Translations under genes and position numbers: made by a program
Source: Synergistaceae bacterium OttesenSCG-928-D05
GTDB lineage: Bacteria; Synergistota; Synergistia; Synergistales; Synergistaceae
Assembly: GCA_030266985.1 (NCBI GenBank)
Contig: JAJDJB010000013.1
Span: forward strand, 1-39,369
Direction: 5' to 3'
Length of the DNA: 39,369 nt
The notes under the pieces: generated by a model
Seen by the model: only the letters and a program-made list of their open reading frames with translations
Databases searched by the model: none
What the model was told of the DNA's origin: nothing
Shown here: one piece after another, positions 22,528-31,062 of the stretch
Numbering within the stretch: the first letter of the stretch is position 1
Layout: every line of letters begins with the position of its first letter

Positions 22528-23550
22528 TTGTCAATAGAAAAGTTCGCCGCGTTTCTGAAAAGAAAAGGCGTGGAGTTTTCGTTCAAACGTTATTTCGTCG
22601 ACGCTCTGGGAGCAATGGGCGTCGGGCTTTTCGCCTCTCTGATTACGGGCCTTATTTTAAAGACGGTCGGCACCAAAGCGAACGTGCCGTTCCTCGTCGA
22701 GTTCGGCGGCATGGCGAGCGCAATGGTCGGCCCCGCAATCGCTATTGCAATCGCGCAGGCGCTAAAAGCGCCGCCAATGGTGCTGTTTGCCTGTGCGGGC
22801 GTCGGCTACGCAGGCAATCTGTGGGGCGGCCCGGTCGGCGCGTTTCTCGGCGCAATCGTGGCAGCGGAATGCGGAAAAATCATTTCGAAAGAAACGCGCA
22901 TCGACATTATCGCAACGCCGTCCGGCACTGCAATTGCGGGGATGGCCGCCGCAAAATTCGTAGGCCCTCCCGTTAGTGCGCTCATGACCGCGCTCGGCGT
23001 CATGATCATGCGCGCGACGGAGTTACAGCCCGGCCCGATGGGCGCGATCGTTTCGATGGTCATGGGTATGATCCTGACGCTTCCAATCTCAAGCGCGGCT
23101 ATCGCGGTCTCGCTGAATTTGTCGGGGCTGGCGGCCGGAGCTGCCTGTGTCGGCTGTTCGACGCAGATGATTGGCTTCGCCGTCATGAGCTACCGCGAAA
23201 ACGGCGTTTCGGGGCTGCTCTCTCAGGGAATCGGAACGTCGATGCTCCAAATGCCGAACATCGTACGCCACCCCCTTATCTGGGTACCGCCTACGCTTGC
23301 GAGTTTTATCCTGGGACCGTTCTCCACGCTTCTTTTTAAAATGGAGAACATCCCCTCCGGCGCCGGAATGGGCACAAGCGGATTCGTGGGCCAGTTTGGC
23401 GCGATCGACGCGATGGGGTCCAGCCCTGCCGTTTTGACGCAGATTGCGCTCATGCACTTCATCCTGCCCGCCGTACTCACGCTCGTCATCGCGGAAGTCA
23501 TGCGAAAAATGGGACTGATTCGCCCCGGCGATATGACGTTGGAGCAATAA
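22528..23550 (+). CDS. orphan PTS EIIC-like membrane protein (PTS_EIIC_2 family)
   Basis: A 340-residue polytopic inner-membrane protein, very rich in Gly and Ala, with about 9-10 helices (for example ALGAMGVGLFASLITGLIL). The family resembles sugar PTS membrane domains, but no EIIA, EIIB or phosphorylatable His/Cys domain is nearby, so sugar transport by the PTS is doubtful. The start TTG 22528 has AGAAGGTG 7 nt upstream, lies 42 nt after the predicted transcript start, and leaves the usual short N-terminus before FKRYFVDALG. Upstream in-frame starts would add 28-33 residues unlike the family. Its divergence from serine dehydratase hints at a role with serine or pyruvate. Confidence 0.75.
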   Translation: MSIEKFAAFLKRKGVEFSFKRYFVDALGAMGVGLFASLITGLILKTVGTKANVPFLVEFGGMASAMVGPAIAIAIAQALKAPPMVLFACAGVGYAGNLWGGPVGAFLGAIVAAECGKIISKETRIDIIATPSGTAIAGMAAAKFVGPPVSALMTALGVMIMRATELQPGPMGAIVSMVMGMILTLPISSAAIAVSLNLSGLAAGAACVGCSTQMIGFAVMSYRENGVSGLLSQGIGTSMLQMPNIVRHPLIWVPPTLASFILGPFSTLLFKMENIPSGAGMGTSGFVGQFGAIDAMGSSPAVLTQIALMHFILPAVLTLVIAEVMRKMGLIRPGDMTLEQ

Positions 23551-23557
23551 CGTAAAC

Positions 23558-24292
23558 ATGAAAGAAAACAAATACGACGACGAAATATTTTTTGAAAAAT
23601 ACAACGGCATGGAACGCTCCAAAAAAGGTCTGGCGGGTGCGGGTGAATGGCCCGCGCTGCAGAAATTAATGCCGGATTTTACGGGCAAGCGCGTGCTGGA
23701 CCTCGGATGCGGATTCGGCTGGCACTGCCGTTATGCCGTTGAGCAGGGCGCGGCGTCCGTAATCGGCGTCGACCTTTCGAAAAATATGCTGCGCGAAGCA
23801 AAGCGCATGACTGATTCACCAAAGATCGAATATCTGCTGATGCCGGTCGAAGACATTGATTTCTCCGCGAATTCTTTCGATGTCGTCATCAGCTCCCTGA
23901 CGTTCCACTACGTGAAGTCGTTCCAGGCCATCTGCGAAAAAATTTCCGCTTGCCTGACCACGCGCGGACATTTTATCTTTTCCGTGGAACACCCGGTTTT
24001 CACTGCATATGGTTCGCAGGATTGGCATTACGGAGACAAAGGCGAAAAACAGCACTGGCCTGTCGATCGCTACTTCAACGAAGGTCCGCGGAACGCCAGT
24101 TTTCTCGGCGAGGAAATCGTGAAGTACCACAAAACGCTCACAACCTACCTGAACGATTTACTGCAGACGGGCTTTATGATCAACGCAATTATAGAGCCGC
24201 AGCCTGAACAGGCGATGCTCGACGCTATCCCCGACATGCGTGACGAGCTGCGCCGCCCCATGATGCTGATCGTCGCCGCGCAAAAGCAATAA
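23558..24292 (+). CDS. class I SAM-dependent methyltransferase
   Basis: A 244-residue Rossmann-fold methyltransferase. Motif I VLDLGCGFGWH at 46-56, acidic end of strand 2 (VIGVDLS), motif II region FDVVISSLTFHYV, and a post-core FSVEHPVFTAYGSQDW. Close to the UbiE/Methyltransf_11 group that acts on small molecules; the substrate is unknown. It starts 7 nt after the permease gene and probably shares its transcript. No clear terminator follows. Confidence 0.85.
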   Translation: MKENKYDDEIFFEKYNGMERSKKGLAGAGEWPALQKLMPDFTGKRVLDLGCGFGWHCRYAVEQGAASVIGVDLSKNMLREAKRMTDSPKIEYLLMPVEDIDFSANSFDVVISSLTFHYVKSFQAICEKISACLTTRGHFIFSVEHPVFTAYGSQDWHYGDKGEKQHWPVDRYFNEGPRNASFLGEEIVKYHKTLTTYLNDLLQTGFMINAIIEPQPEQAMLDAIPDMRDELRRPMMLIVAAQKQ

Positions 24293-24400
24293 CCTCGCAA
24301 ACCACCGCCAACAAAACCAGTAATAATATCAGCACTATTTTTCCACATCCTTTGAAGCGAGGGCTATAATGAATAAAAGCCCGTTTCACAGGAGGTTATC

Positions 24401-24538
24401 ATGGCGCATAATCATTCACACGGGTCCATCCATACAAGGCTCTCGAAACGCCCGAATGTTTCCGCAGGGCGTATCCCCCTACTTTTGCACAAGCGCAGAT
24501 TAAATCCCGCTATCCGCAGCCTTGATCACGCGTGTTGA
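24401..24538 (+). pseudogene. His-rich 45-codon ORF, possible remnant of a metal-transporter gene
   Basis: A perfect AGGAGG sits 5 nt before ATG 24401, and a TATAAT lies at 24365-24370. The peptide opens MAHNHSHGSIH, the kind of His-rich start seen in cation-diffusion-facilitator transporters, then continues without homology to a TGA at 24538. Either a transporter gene lost all but its first codons, or this is a short His-rich peptide. The surrounding 24293-24700 has no other gene; 24539-24700 is AT-rich and holds only the tdh promoter. Confidence 0.35.
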
Positions 24539-24576
24539 AAAATCAAAATTAACCTGTAAACGAAATTTGCACGGCC

Positions 24577-24585
24577 TGTTATAAT
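24577..24585 (+). promoter_or_regulatory. extended -10 promoter (TGT-TATAAT) of tdh-kbl
   Basis: TG, one base, then TATAAT at 24580-24585 make an extended -10 element. No good -35 lies at the normal distance. It leaves a 115-nt AT-rich leader before ATG 24706, with no recognised riboswitch. Confidence 0.5.
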
Positions 24586-24705
24586 ATCCAAAGACGAAAG
24601 TGTTTTATATATACGCCTAATTTTACGTTGAGATTTGCACAAATAAGCCAATAAATAAAAGGTGATTCTGAAAAATTAACGCAAAACAATAAAGAGGTGC
24701 TGAAT

Positions 24706-25749
24706 ATGACAAAAAAGATGCTCGCGCTTGTCAAAGAGAAACCGGAACTCGGCCTCTGGATGCGGGAAGTCGACGTGCCCGAAGTCGGCCCCAACGACGT
24801 TCTGATCAAAATTAAAAAAACATCCATCTGCGGCACGGACGTACACATCTACAACTGGGACGAATGGTCTCAAAAAACGATCAAAACGCCCATGACAATC
24901 GGCCATGAATTTGTCGGCACGATAGAAGCCGTCGGCGCGAACGTCGGCGGGTGGAAAATCGGAGAGCGCGTGTCCGGAGAGGGACATCTCGTCTGCGGAA
25001 CTTGCCGCAACTGCCTCGCCGGACGCAGGCACCTTTGCCCCAACACGCAGGGCGTCGGCGTAAACAGGAACGGCGCGTTCGCGCAATACCTCTCTATCCC
25101 CTCTTCCAACGTCTGGCGCTGCAGCCCGGATATCAGCGACGACGTGATCTCCTGCTTCGACCCGCTCGGCAACGCAACGCACACCGCGCTTGAGTTCAAC
25201 CTCGTCGGGGAGGACGTGCTAATCACAGGCGCCGGGCCTATCGGGATCATGGCTGCGGCAATCTGCCGGCACGTCGGAGCGCGGCACATCGTCGTGAGCG
25301 ACCTCAATGAATATCGGCTTGATCTGGCGAAAAAAATGGGTGCGACGCACGTGTTCAACGCGGCAAAAGAAGACGCGAAATCAGTCATGCACGAGTTGGG
25401 CATGCGCGAGGGCTTCGACGTCGGGCTTGAGATGTCCGGCAGTCCGCATGCCTTTTCAGGCATGGTCGACGTTATGTCGAACGGCGGGCGCATCGCGATT
25501 CTCGGCCTTCTGAAACAGGGCACGCAAATCGACTGGGACAAGGTTATTTTTAACGGACTCACGCTCAAGGGCATATACGGACGCGAAATGTATGAAACAT
25601 GGTACAAGATGACGGCCATGCTGCAGAGCGGACTCGACGTCACGCCGGTCATCACGCACCACTTCGACGTACGCGATTTTGAAGAGGGCTTCGCCGTCAT
25701 GAACAGCGGAAAGTCCGGCAAAGTAGTCCTTGACTGGCAAAACATTTAG
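24706..25749 (+). CDS. tdh: L-threonine 3-dehydrogenase
   Basis: A 347-residue zinc-dependent medium-chain dehydrogenase that oxidises L-threonine with NAD+ to 2-amino-3-ketobutyrate. Visible: catalytic-zinc Cys in [16 protein letters not shown], the GHEFVG histidine/glutamate pair, the structural-zinc loop [15 protein letters not shown], and the NAD-binding [13 protein letters not shown] 24706 has AAAGAGGTG 6 nt upstream; the longer frame adds MLN. The kbl gene follows after 11 nt, so the pair forms the usual threonine-to-glycine operon. Confidence 0.95.
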   Translation: MTKKMLALVKEKPELGLWMREVDVPEVGPNDVLIKIKKTSICGTDVHIYNWDEWSQKTIKTPMTIGHEFVGTIEAVGANVGGWKIGERVSGEGHLVCGTCRNCLAGRRHLCPNTQGVGVNRNGAFAQYLSIPSSNVWRCSPDISDDVISCFDPLGNATHTALEFNLVGEDVLITGAGPIGIMAAAICRHVGARHIVVSDLNEYRLDLAKKMGATHVFNAAKEDAKSVMHELGMREGFDVGLEMSGSPHAFSGMVDVMSNGGRIAILGLLKQGTQIDWDKVIFNGLTLKGIYGREMYETWYKMTAMLQSGLDVTPVITHHFDVRDFEEGFAVMNSGKSGKVVLDWQNI

Positions 25750-25760
25750 GAGGCAGCCGC

Positions 25761-26945
25761 ATGAGAAAAACAGCACTCGACAAAATCGCAAACACAATCG
25801 CGGAAATCAGGGAACAGGGGCTCTATAAAGAAGAACGCATTATCACATCCCCGCAGCGCGACGTGATCGACACGACCGCAAAAAAAGGCGTCGTCAATAT
25901 GTGCGCGAACAACTATCTCGGCCTCGCAAACAACCAGCGTCTGATTGACGCCGCGAAACGCGCGTACGACAGATGGGGTTACGGCCTTGCGTCAGTCCGT
26001 TTTATCTGCGGCACGCAGCAGCTCCACAAAGACCTGGAAGCTGCGATCAGCAAATTTCTCGGCACCGAAGATACGATTCTCTATTCTTCCTGCTTCGACG
26101 CGAACGGCGGACTGTTCGAAACCATTACGGGCGAGGAAGACGCGATCATCAGCGACGAGCTCAACCACGCAAGCATCATAGACGGCGTGCGCCTTTCCCG
26201 GGCAAAACGTTTCCGCTATAAAAACAACGACATGGCGGATCTGAGAGCGCAGCTCGAAGCGGCGAAGGACTGCCCCGTCAAATTGATTGCGACGGACGGT
26301 GTTTTTTCCATGGACGGTTACATCGCCGACTTAAAAAGCGTTTGCGATCTCGCGGACGAATACAACGCGCTCGTCATGGTCGACGACAGCCACGCGGTCG
26401 GTTTCATGGGCGCGCGCGGCAAAGGCACGCATGAGCACTGCGGCGTGGAAGGGCGCGTCGACATCATTACGGGAACACTCGGAAAAGCGCTTGGCGGCGC
26501 TTCCGGCGGTTACACGAGCGGACGGAAGGAAATCATCGAACTGCTGCGGCAGCGCAGCAGGCCTTATCTTTTCTCCAATACGCTCGCGCCCGCAATCGCC
26601 GCGGCGTCGCTCGAAGTGATCGCGATGCTCGAAGAATCGACCGAACTGCGCGACCGCGTCCACGCGAACACAAAATATTTCCGCGAAGGAGTGGCGAAAC
26701 TGGGCTTCGACATCCTGCCGGGCGAACACCCGATCGTGCCGATCATGCTCTACGACGCGACGACCGCGACAGAGTTCGCCTCCCGCCTGCTCGAAAAAGG
26801 AATTTACGTAACGGGCTTTTCCTTCCCCGTCGTGCCGAAGGGCAGGGCAAGAGTCAGGACACAGGTTTCCGCGGGACACACAAAAGAAGATTTGGACAGA
26901 GCGATCGCGGCTTTCAGAGAAGTGAAAGAAGAGATGCGCATCTAG
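25761..26945 (+). CDS. kbl: glycine C-acetyltransferase (2-amino-3-ketobutyrate CoA ligase)
   Basis: A 394-residue PLP enzyme of the alpha-oxoamine synthase family. It splits 2-amino-3-ketobutyrate with CoA into glycine and acetyl-CoA. Visible: [33 protein letters not shown], the Schiff-base lysine in [14 protein letters not shown], and [11 protein letters not shown]. The length is normal (E. coli Kbl 398). AGGAGG overlaps the region behind the tdh stop. With Tdh it converts threonine to glycine plus an acetyl-CoA that can yield ATP in fermentation. Confidence 0.95.
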   Translation: MRKTALDKIANTIAEIREQGLYKEERIITSPQRDVIDTTAKKGVVNMCANNYLGLANNQRLIDAAKRAYDRWGYGLASVRFICGTQQLHKDLEAAISKFLGTEDTILYSSCFDANGGLFETITGEEDAIISDELNHASIIDGVRLSRAKRFRYKNNDMADLRAQLEAAKDCPVKLIATDGVFSMDGYIADLKSVCDLADEYNALVMVDDSHAVGFMGARGKGTHEHCGVEGRVDIITGTLGKALGGASGGYTSGRKEIIELLRQRSRPYLFSNTLAPAIAAASLEVIAMLEESTELRDRVHANTKYFREGVAKLGFDILPGEHPIVPIMLYDATTATEFASRLLEKGIYVTGFSFPVVPKGRARVRTQVSAGHTKEDLDRAIAAFREVKEEMRI

Positions 26946-26965
26946 CGTTTCATAAACAAAAAAGC

Positions 26966-27003
26966 GAGGGGCCGGCAGTATATATCGCCAGCCCCTCTTT
27001 TTT
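26966..27003. terminator. bidirectional terminator between kbl and the amidohydrolase
   Basis: The GAGGGGC/GCCCCTC outer stem and GGC/GCC inner stem (26966-26976 with 26987-26997) are flanked by an A-run before and a T-run after, so it can serve both convergent operons. Confidence 0.85.
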
Positions 27004-27021
27004 ATTCGAGAAATAATTTTG

Positions 27022-28236
27022 TTACGCTTTAAACGTTTTGTCGCTCATTTTTTCCAGCATGGAAACCGCGAACGACGTCATAACTGCGATCGCGACGGGC
27101 AATCCGTCGTCGTCGATGTTAAAATGCGGCGAATGGTGCGGGTAGTCCGTACCTTTTTCCTTGCTGCCGACGCCAACGAAATAGAACGTGCCGGGAATTT
27201 TCTGCTGGAAGAAGCTGAAGTCCTCCGAGACCATCAGCAACGGGGATTCCTGCATGTTTTCCTCGCCCACTATCGCTTTCGCGGCCTCGCGCAGCACGTC
27301 CGTCGCGCCCGCGTGGTTGATGACGCTCGGATAATAGTAATCGACATTGAGCTCAGCTGTGCAGCGATAGGCGGCTGCGATCCCGTCCGCGATTCTGCGC
27401 AGGCGGCCTTCCATTTCCTCACGCACCTTCGGGTTGAACGTGCGGATATTCCCCACGAGCTCCACCTTGGGCGGAATAATGTTGAACGCATCGCCGGACA
27501 AGAGTTTGCCCAGGCTCACGACGACCGTGTCGACAGGGTTCATCTCGCGGCTGACGATCGTCTGTATCGCACCGATAAAATTCGCGGCGGCGATGGTCGG
27601 GTCAATCGCTTCATGCGGCATTGCGCCGTGTCCGCCCTTGCCCGTGATGACCGCGTTCCATCCGTCCGCGGAAGCCATAACGGGGCCATTCTTCCACTGC
27701 ACGATGCCTGTCGGTACGAACGACCAAAGGTGCATGCCGCCAATCGCGTCTACACCGTCAAGCGCGCCGCCCGCGATCATTTCTTTCGCGCCGGAACGTT
27801 TGCCGCTTTCCTCCGCGGGCTGGAAAATCAGGCGAACTTTACCGGGCAGCTGATCCTTCATTTCCGCAAGCAGCTTTGCGACCCCGAGCAGGCACGAAAT
27901 GTGCCCGTCGTGACCGCAAGCGTGCATAACGGATTCCTCCGTCGATTTATACGCGCAGGTATTCTGCTCCGCAAGCGGCAGCGCGTCGATGTCGGCGCGA
28001 AGCGCAACGCAGGGGCCGGACGGATTAGCGACCAAATCTGCCGTCACGCCCGACTCTGTACCGCCGAAACCGCGTTTGATATTCGTGTAACCAAGTTCTT
28101 TGAGCTTCGTTTCGATAAATTTGCTCGTTTCAACTTCTTGCCAGGAAAGTTCCGGATGCGCATGCAAATAATGCCGCATCTCGGTTATTTCCGGAAAAAT
28201 TTCCTGCGCTCTCTGTTTGATTTTTACTGCGTCCAT
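27022..28236 (-). CDS. M20D-family amidohydrolase (N-acyl amino acid / hippurate hydrolase type)
   Basis: A 404-residue dinuclear metal peptidase-like enzyme. Motifs: metal site HACGHDGH (105-112), QPAEESGK (139-146) with the catalytic Glu, GGMHLWSF, and the dimerisation lid in the middle. The family removes acyl groups from amino acids or splits indole-acetyl and benzoyl amino acids. It follows the permease gene by 24 nt on the same strand, so the permease probably imports the acylated substrate. Confidence 0.9.
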   Translation of the reverse strand: MDAVKIKQRAQEIFPEITEMRHYLHAHPELSWQEVETSKFIETKLKELGYTNIKRGFGGTESGVTADLVANPSGPCVALRADIDALPLAEQNTCAYKSTEESVMHACGHDGHISCLLGVAKLLAEMKDQLPGKVRLIFQPAEESGKRSGAKEMIAGGALDGVDAIGGMHLWSFVPTGIVQWKNGPVMASADGWNAVITGKGGHGAMPHEAIDPTIAAANFIGAIQTIVSREMNPVDTVVVSLGKLLSGDAFNIIPPKVELVGNIRTFNPKVREEMEGRLRRIADGIAAAYRCTAELNVDYYYPSVINHAGATDVLREAAKAIVGEENMQESPLLMVSEDFSFFQQKIPGTFYFVGVGSKEKGTDYPHHSPHFNIDDDGLPVAIAVMTSFAVSMLEKMSDKTFKA

Positions 28237-28260
28237 TTTTTAGTGCCTCCTGTTTCTCGA

Positions 28261-29481
28261 TTAAAGCATATTGATGAAAACGCCCGCAAGGATAACCGAG
28301 GTGATTGTGACCGTGATAAATCCTCCGACAAGCATCTTCGGCAGCATCTGCCCCATCAGGAAATCGTATTCTTCGTTGTTCCCGGCGAGCGCCTTCGCGG
28401 CTTCATCCGTCAGGATGTAGTTGGGCGGAAAACCGTAAAGCGCCGTCAGTGCGAGCGCAATCGCCATATATCTCTGGTAGCCGAAAATTTTGCCCGCGAC
28501 AGCCGCGCCGACCACCAGGCCGATAACGCCGATTACGATGATCCCGGCAAGCGGGCCCGTGATTTCCATCATCATCTCTGGCGTCGAGCGGTTCAGCATA
28601 CCCATGATAAAGGCCATGATCGTCGCCATGATGAACCCGAACGACCCTGCTTTGTTGAGCGGCCTGCGCTCGATGATGCCGAGTTCTGCCGCGATGCAGC
28701 CGACAATCAGGCAGATAACGAGCGGATGCAGCGCATATGCCGCATATGACGGGTCAATGCTCGTCAAGCCGAGCTTAATATATTTCGCCAGCATATCGGA
28801 AACATATGCAACCGCCCCAATCACGGCGAGGTGCGTAAACGTCGTCTGATATTTTTCCGGCATCGGCGGGATCATTTTTTTCTTTTCCATCTTCTCCTGT
28901 TCTTTTGAAGAAGATAGTTTCGCCAGTTCTTCGCCGCCCTCGTGGTAAATCGCGAGGAGGCGCTTGCCTTCAAACTTCAGACACCACGCCGTAAGCGGAT
29001 ATCCCACGAACCCCTGCATGACGTAAATAACCGTCGCGAGAACGGAAAGGCCGACAAGTCCTTTGGCCGCAGCCGCCTCCGTCATCATGATCGCGGCAAC
29101 GATGCCGCCTGAGAGAGGAGGCGTTCCGATTACAACCGCTTCCCATCCAATCACAGCCGCGCCGACGGTCAAAAGCATCGCGATCATGCCGGCGAGTCCT
29201 GCCGCTGCGATTGCAACTGTTTTCCACTCGGAGATCAGTTCGCGAATGCTCATCATCGTTCCCATATGGACGATGATGACGTACATCGCTACGGTCGCAA
29301 GCGGATTGCCCAGCCCGGTTTTTTCCACGATATCAAGTGGAAGAAAGTTACTCCAGTATCCCGCTACAAACAATGCGGCCGCGACAAAAACAGACGGAAC
29401 AAAAGCCTTCGTTTTGGCCGAGACTACATCGCCGATGGCAAGGATGAGAAAGATGAAAAAGAATCCCAGAATCAAGCTCAT
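28261..29481 (-). CDS. membrane permease in operon with the amidohydrolase (DUF3100-like)
   Basis: 406 residues, about 10-11 helices in two halves split by a charged cytoplasmic loop (KLSSSKEQEKMEKKKMIPP). Gly- and Pro-rich stretches such as GTPPLSGGIVAAIMM and GPLAGIIVIGVIGLVVGAA are typical of carriers. It resembles the membrane proteins annotated DUF3100 and, distantly, glutamate/Na+ symporters; this placement is uncertain. ATG 29481 was chosen because GGGAG lies 8 nt upstream. It is the first gene of the operon; a minus-strand TATAAT lies near 29523-29528. It probably supplies the substrate of the M20D enzyme. Confidence 0.65.
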   Translation of the reverse strand: MSLILGFFFIFLILAIGDVVSAKTKAFVPSVFVAAALFVAGYWSNFLPLDIVEKTGLGNPLATVAMYVIIVHMGTMMSIRELISEWKTVAIAAAGLAGMIAMLLTVGAAVIGWEAVVIGTPPLSGGIVAAIMMTEAAAAKGLVGLSVLATVIYVMQGFVGYPLTAWCLKFEGKRLLAIYHEGGEELAKLSSSKEQEKMEKKKMIPPMPEKYQTTFTHLAVIGAVAYVSDMLAKYIKLGLTSIDPSYAAYALHPLVICLIVGCIAAELGIIERRPLNKAGSFGFIMATIMAFIMGMLNRSTPEMMMEITGPLAGIIVIGVIGLVVGAAVAGKIFGYQRYMAIALALTALYGFPPNYILTDEAAKALAGNNEEYDFLMGQMLPKMLVGGFITVTITSVILAGVFINML

Positions 29482-29548
29482 AGACAACACTCCCTTTAAT
29501 ATTGTGATACTTTTGTTCGGCCTGATTATACACCAAGTTAGAATGTAA

Positions 29549-29615
29549 TTGACACAATTAATATTTCGTCTTCTAAAGTTTCCTTTTGGGCAGCGCCGGA
29601 CGCCAGTTCGTCCGG
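29549..29615 (+). promoter_or_regulatory. yqeC upstream region: possible promoter and leader hairpin
   Basis: TTGACA at 29549-29554 is followed after 17 nt by a mediocre TCTAAA. A perfect 7-bp hairpin CCGGACG/CGTCCGG at 29596-29602/29609-29615 lies in the presumed leader. No T-run follows. The signal it might respond to is unknown. Confidence 0.4.
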
Positions 29616-29663
29616 TATAAAGATTTGATTTATCTGTTATGATAATTCCCGGGGTGACCTACA

Positions 29664-30455
29664 TTGGAAACATTTGACGTCCGGACCGGTTTTGCGAAAA
29701 AACTTTTTTCTCTGCTAAATTTCAAAGACTTCCGCGTGATCGCTTTTACAGGCGGCGGAGGTAAAACGTCGCTTATGTTTTCACTCGCAAAAACACTCTC
29801 AGAAAACGGTCGCATCGCAGTAACGACCACCACCAAAATTTTCCCGCCGTCGAAAGAACAGGCGGATTTATGCTTTATCGGCCCCGCGCTGGATGCGGTA
29901 AAAACAATCAACGCAACGCGCGAGCATACTGTCATCACAATTGCGGAAACGATGGCAGGTGAAAAACTTGCGGGGTACCACCCCGGAGAGATCGGCGTAA
30001 TCTGCCGGGACAGCGCGGCGGATTGGCTGCTTGTCGAAGCGGACGGCGCGCGGCGAAAACCGTTTAAGGCGTACGCGGAGTGGGAGCCGCCCGTACCGGA
30101 CTGCACAGACTGTCAGTTTGTGGTAGTTGGTGCGGATGCGTTTATCAATCCACTCGGAGAAGAAAACATCTGCCGTTTTGACCGTTTCCGCGCCAAGACG
30201 GGACTTCGGGAGGCCGACTTCATGACCGCGGAGAATGCAGCCGCAATCCTTAATGACCGCGACGAATATTTGAAAAATTCGCCCCATCACGCATACCGCG
30301 TTCTATTTTTGAACAAAGCGGAACTTCTCGACGAAACGGAGCGCACACGCCTGGTGCACGCATTAAGCGCTTCGCTCAAAGGCTACGACCGTCTGATTGC
30401 GGCGTCCATCCGAAACGATGAGATTTTCGCAGATATGGCGTTGAAAAGAGGCTAA
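29664..30455 (+). CDS. yqeC: YqeC-type selenium/molybdenum hydroxylase accessory protein
   Basis: 263 residues. Walker A GGGGKTS at 30-36, then VTTTTKIFPP, a switch-like VEADGARRKPFKAY, and a C-terminal LNKAEL (NKxD-like) element. The family is tied to maturation of selenium-dependent molybdenum hydroxylases. The start is TTG 29664 with GGGGTGA 6-7 nt upstream. The next gene, 3 nt downstream, is a MobA-like nucleotidyltransferase, the usual partner. No hydroxylase or selD/yqeB gene lies in the window. Confidence 0.85.
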   Translation: METFDVRTGFAKKLFSLLNFKDFRVIAFTGGGGKTSLMFSLAKTLSENGRIAVTTTTKIFPPSKEQADLCFIGPALDAVKTINATREHTVITIAETMAGEKLAGYHPGEIGVICRDSAADWLLVEADGARRKPFKAYAEWEPPVPDCTDCQFVVVGADAFINPLGEENICRFDRFRAKTGLREADFMTAENAAAILNDRDEYLKNSPHHAYRVLFLNKAELLDETERTRLVHALSASLKGYDRLIAASIRNDEIFADMALKRG

Positions 30456-30458
30456 AAC

Positions 30459-31037
30459 ATGTACGCAATCGTTCTTGCCGCAGGATTGTCAAAAAGGATG
30501 GGCAAACAAAAATTGCTGCTGCCCTTCGAAGGCGCAACCATTCTGGAAACGGTGCTGAAAAACCTGCACAATTCCGGTTTTGAAAATATCTGCTGCGTTT
30601 TTTCGCGCGAAGTCGACGAAAAAATAACGAACAGACCCGCATGGCTATCCGTCGCAATCAACCCCGCACCGGAACGCGGTCAGTCGAGTTCTCTTGCGAT
30701 CGGCCTCGGCATGGTGCCGGACGGAGAAAATTTCTGCATTATGCTCGGCGACCTGCCGCTTGCAAAGGCGGAGGATATTGCGGCCCTCTACCGAAAATTC
30801 CAGGCGCTGCCGGAAGAAAAAACCGTTCTGACCCCGGCGAGGGACGGCGCGTTCGGGCATCCCATGTTTTACAAGGCGATCTGGAAAGACCGTTTCGCCG
30901 GCGCGGAGGGCGACATGGGGGGAAAGGCGATCCTGAAAAAATATTGGGACGAGATTGAAACGACCGTTGCCGAAAGCGGTCATTTTAAAGACATCGACAC
31001 GCCGGAAGATTACAAAAAAAGCCTCCCTTCTTATTAG
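30459..31037 (+). CDS. MobA/MocA-like molybdenum cofactor nucleotidyltransferase
   Basis: A 192-residue nucleotide-diphospho-sugar-transferase fold. The N-terminal LAAGLSKRMGKQK (6-18) is the NTP-binding loop; MLGDLPLA carries the metal Asp, and FGHPMFYK is the typical substrate-loop motif. MocA-type enzymes add CMP to molybdopterin for xanthine-dehydrogenase-like hydroxylases. Coupled to yqeC (3-nt gap). The last codons overlap the terminator of the convergent glutaminase gene. Confidence 0.85.
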   Translation: MYAIVLAAGLSKRMGKQKLLLPFEGATILETVLKNLHNSGFENICCVFSREVDEKITNRPAWLSVAINPAPERGQSSSLAIGLGMVPDGENFCIMLGDLPLAKAEDIAALYRKFQALPEEKTVLTPARDGAFGHPMFYKAIWKDRFAGAEGDMGGKAILKKYWDEIETTVAESGHFKDIDTPEDYKKSLPSY

Positions 31038-31046
31038 AAGGGAAGC
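31014..31046 (-). terminator. intrinsic terminator of glsA, overlapping the end of the MocA-like gene
   Basis: A perfect 7-bp stem (31025-31031 with 31036-31042), extended by outer pairs. On the minus strand it is followed by seven T residues (A-run 31014-31020 on the plus strand). Confidence 0.8.
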
Positions 31047-31062
31047 TTCCTATTTATTATTC

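Noticed and set aside
27019-28749. 576-codon open frame antisense to the amidohydrolase and permease
   Set aside because: It spans two real genes and their junction on the other strand and has shadow composition.
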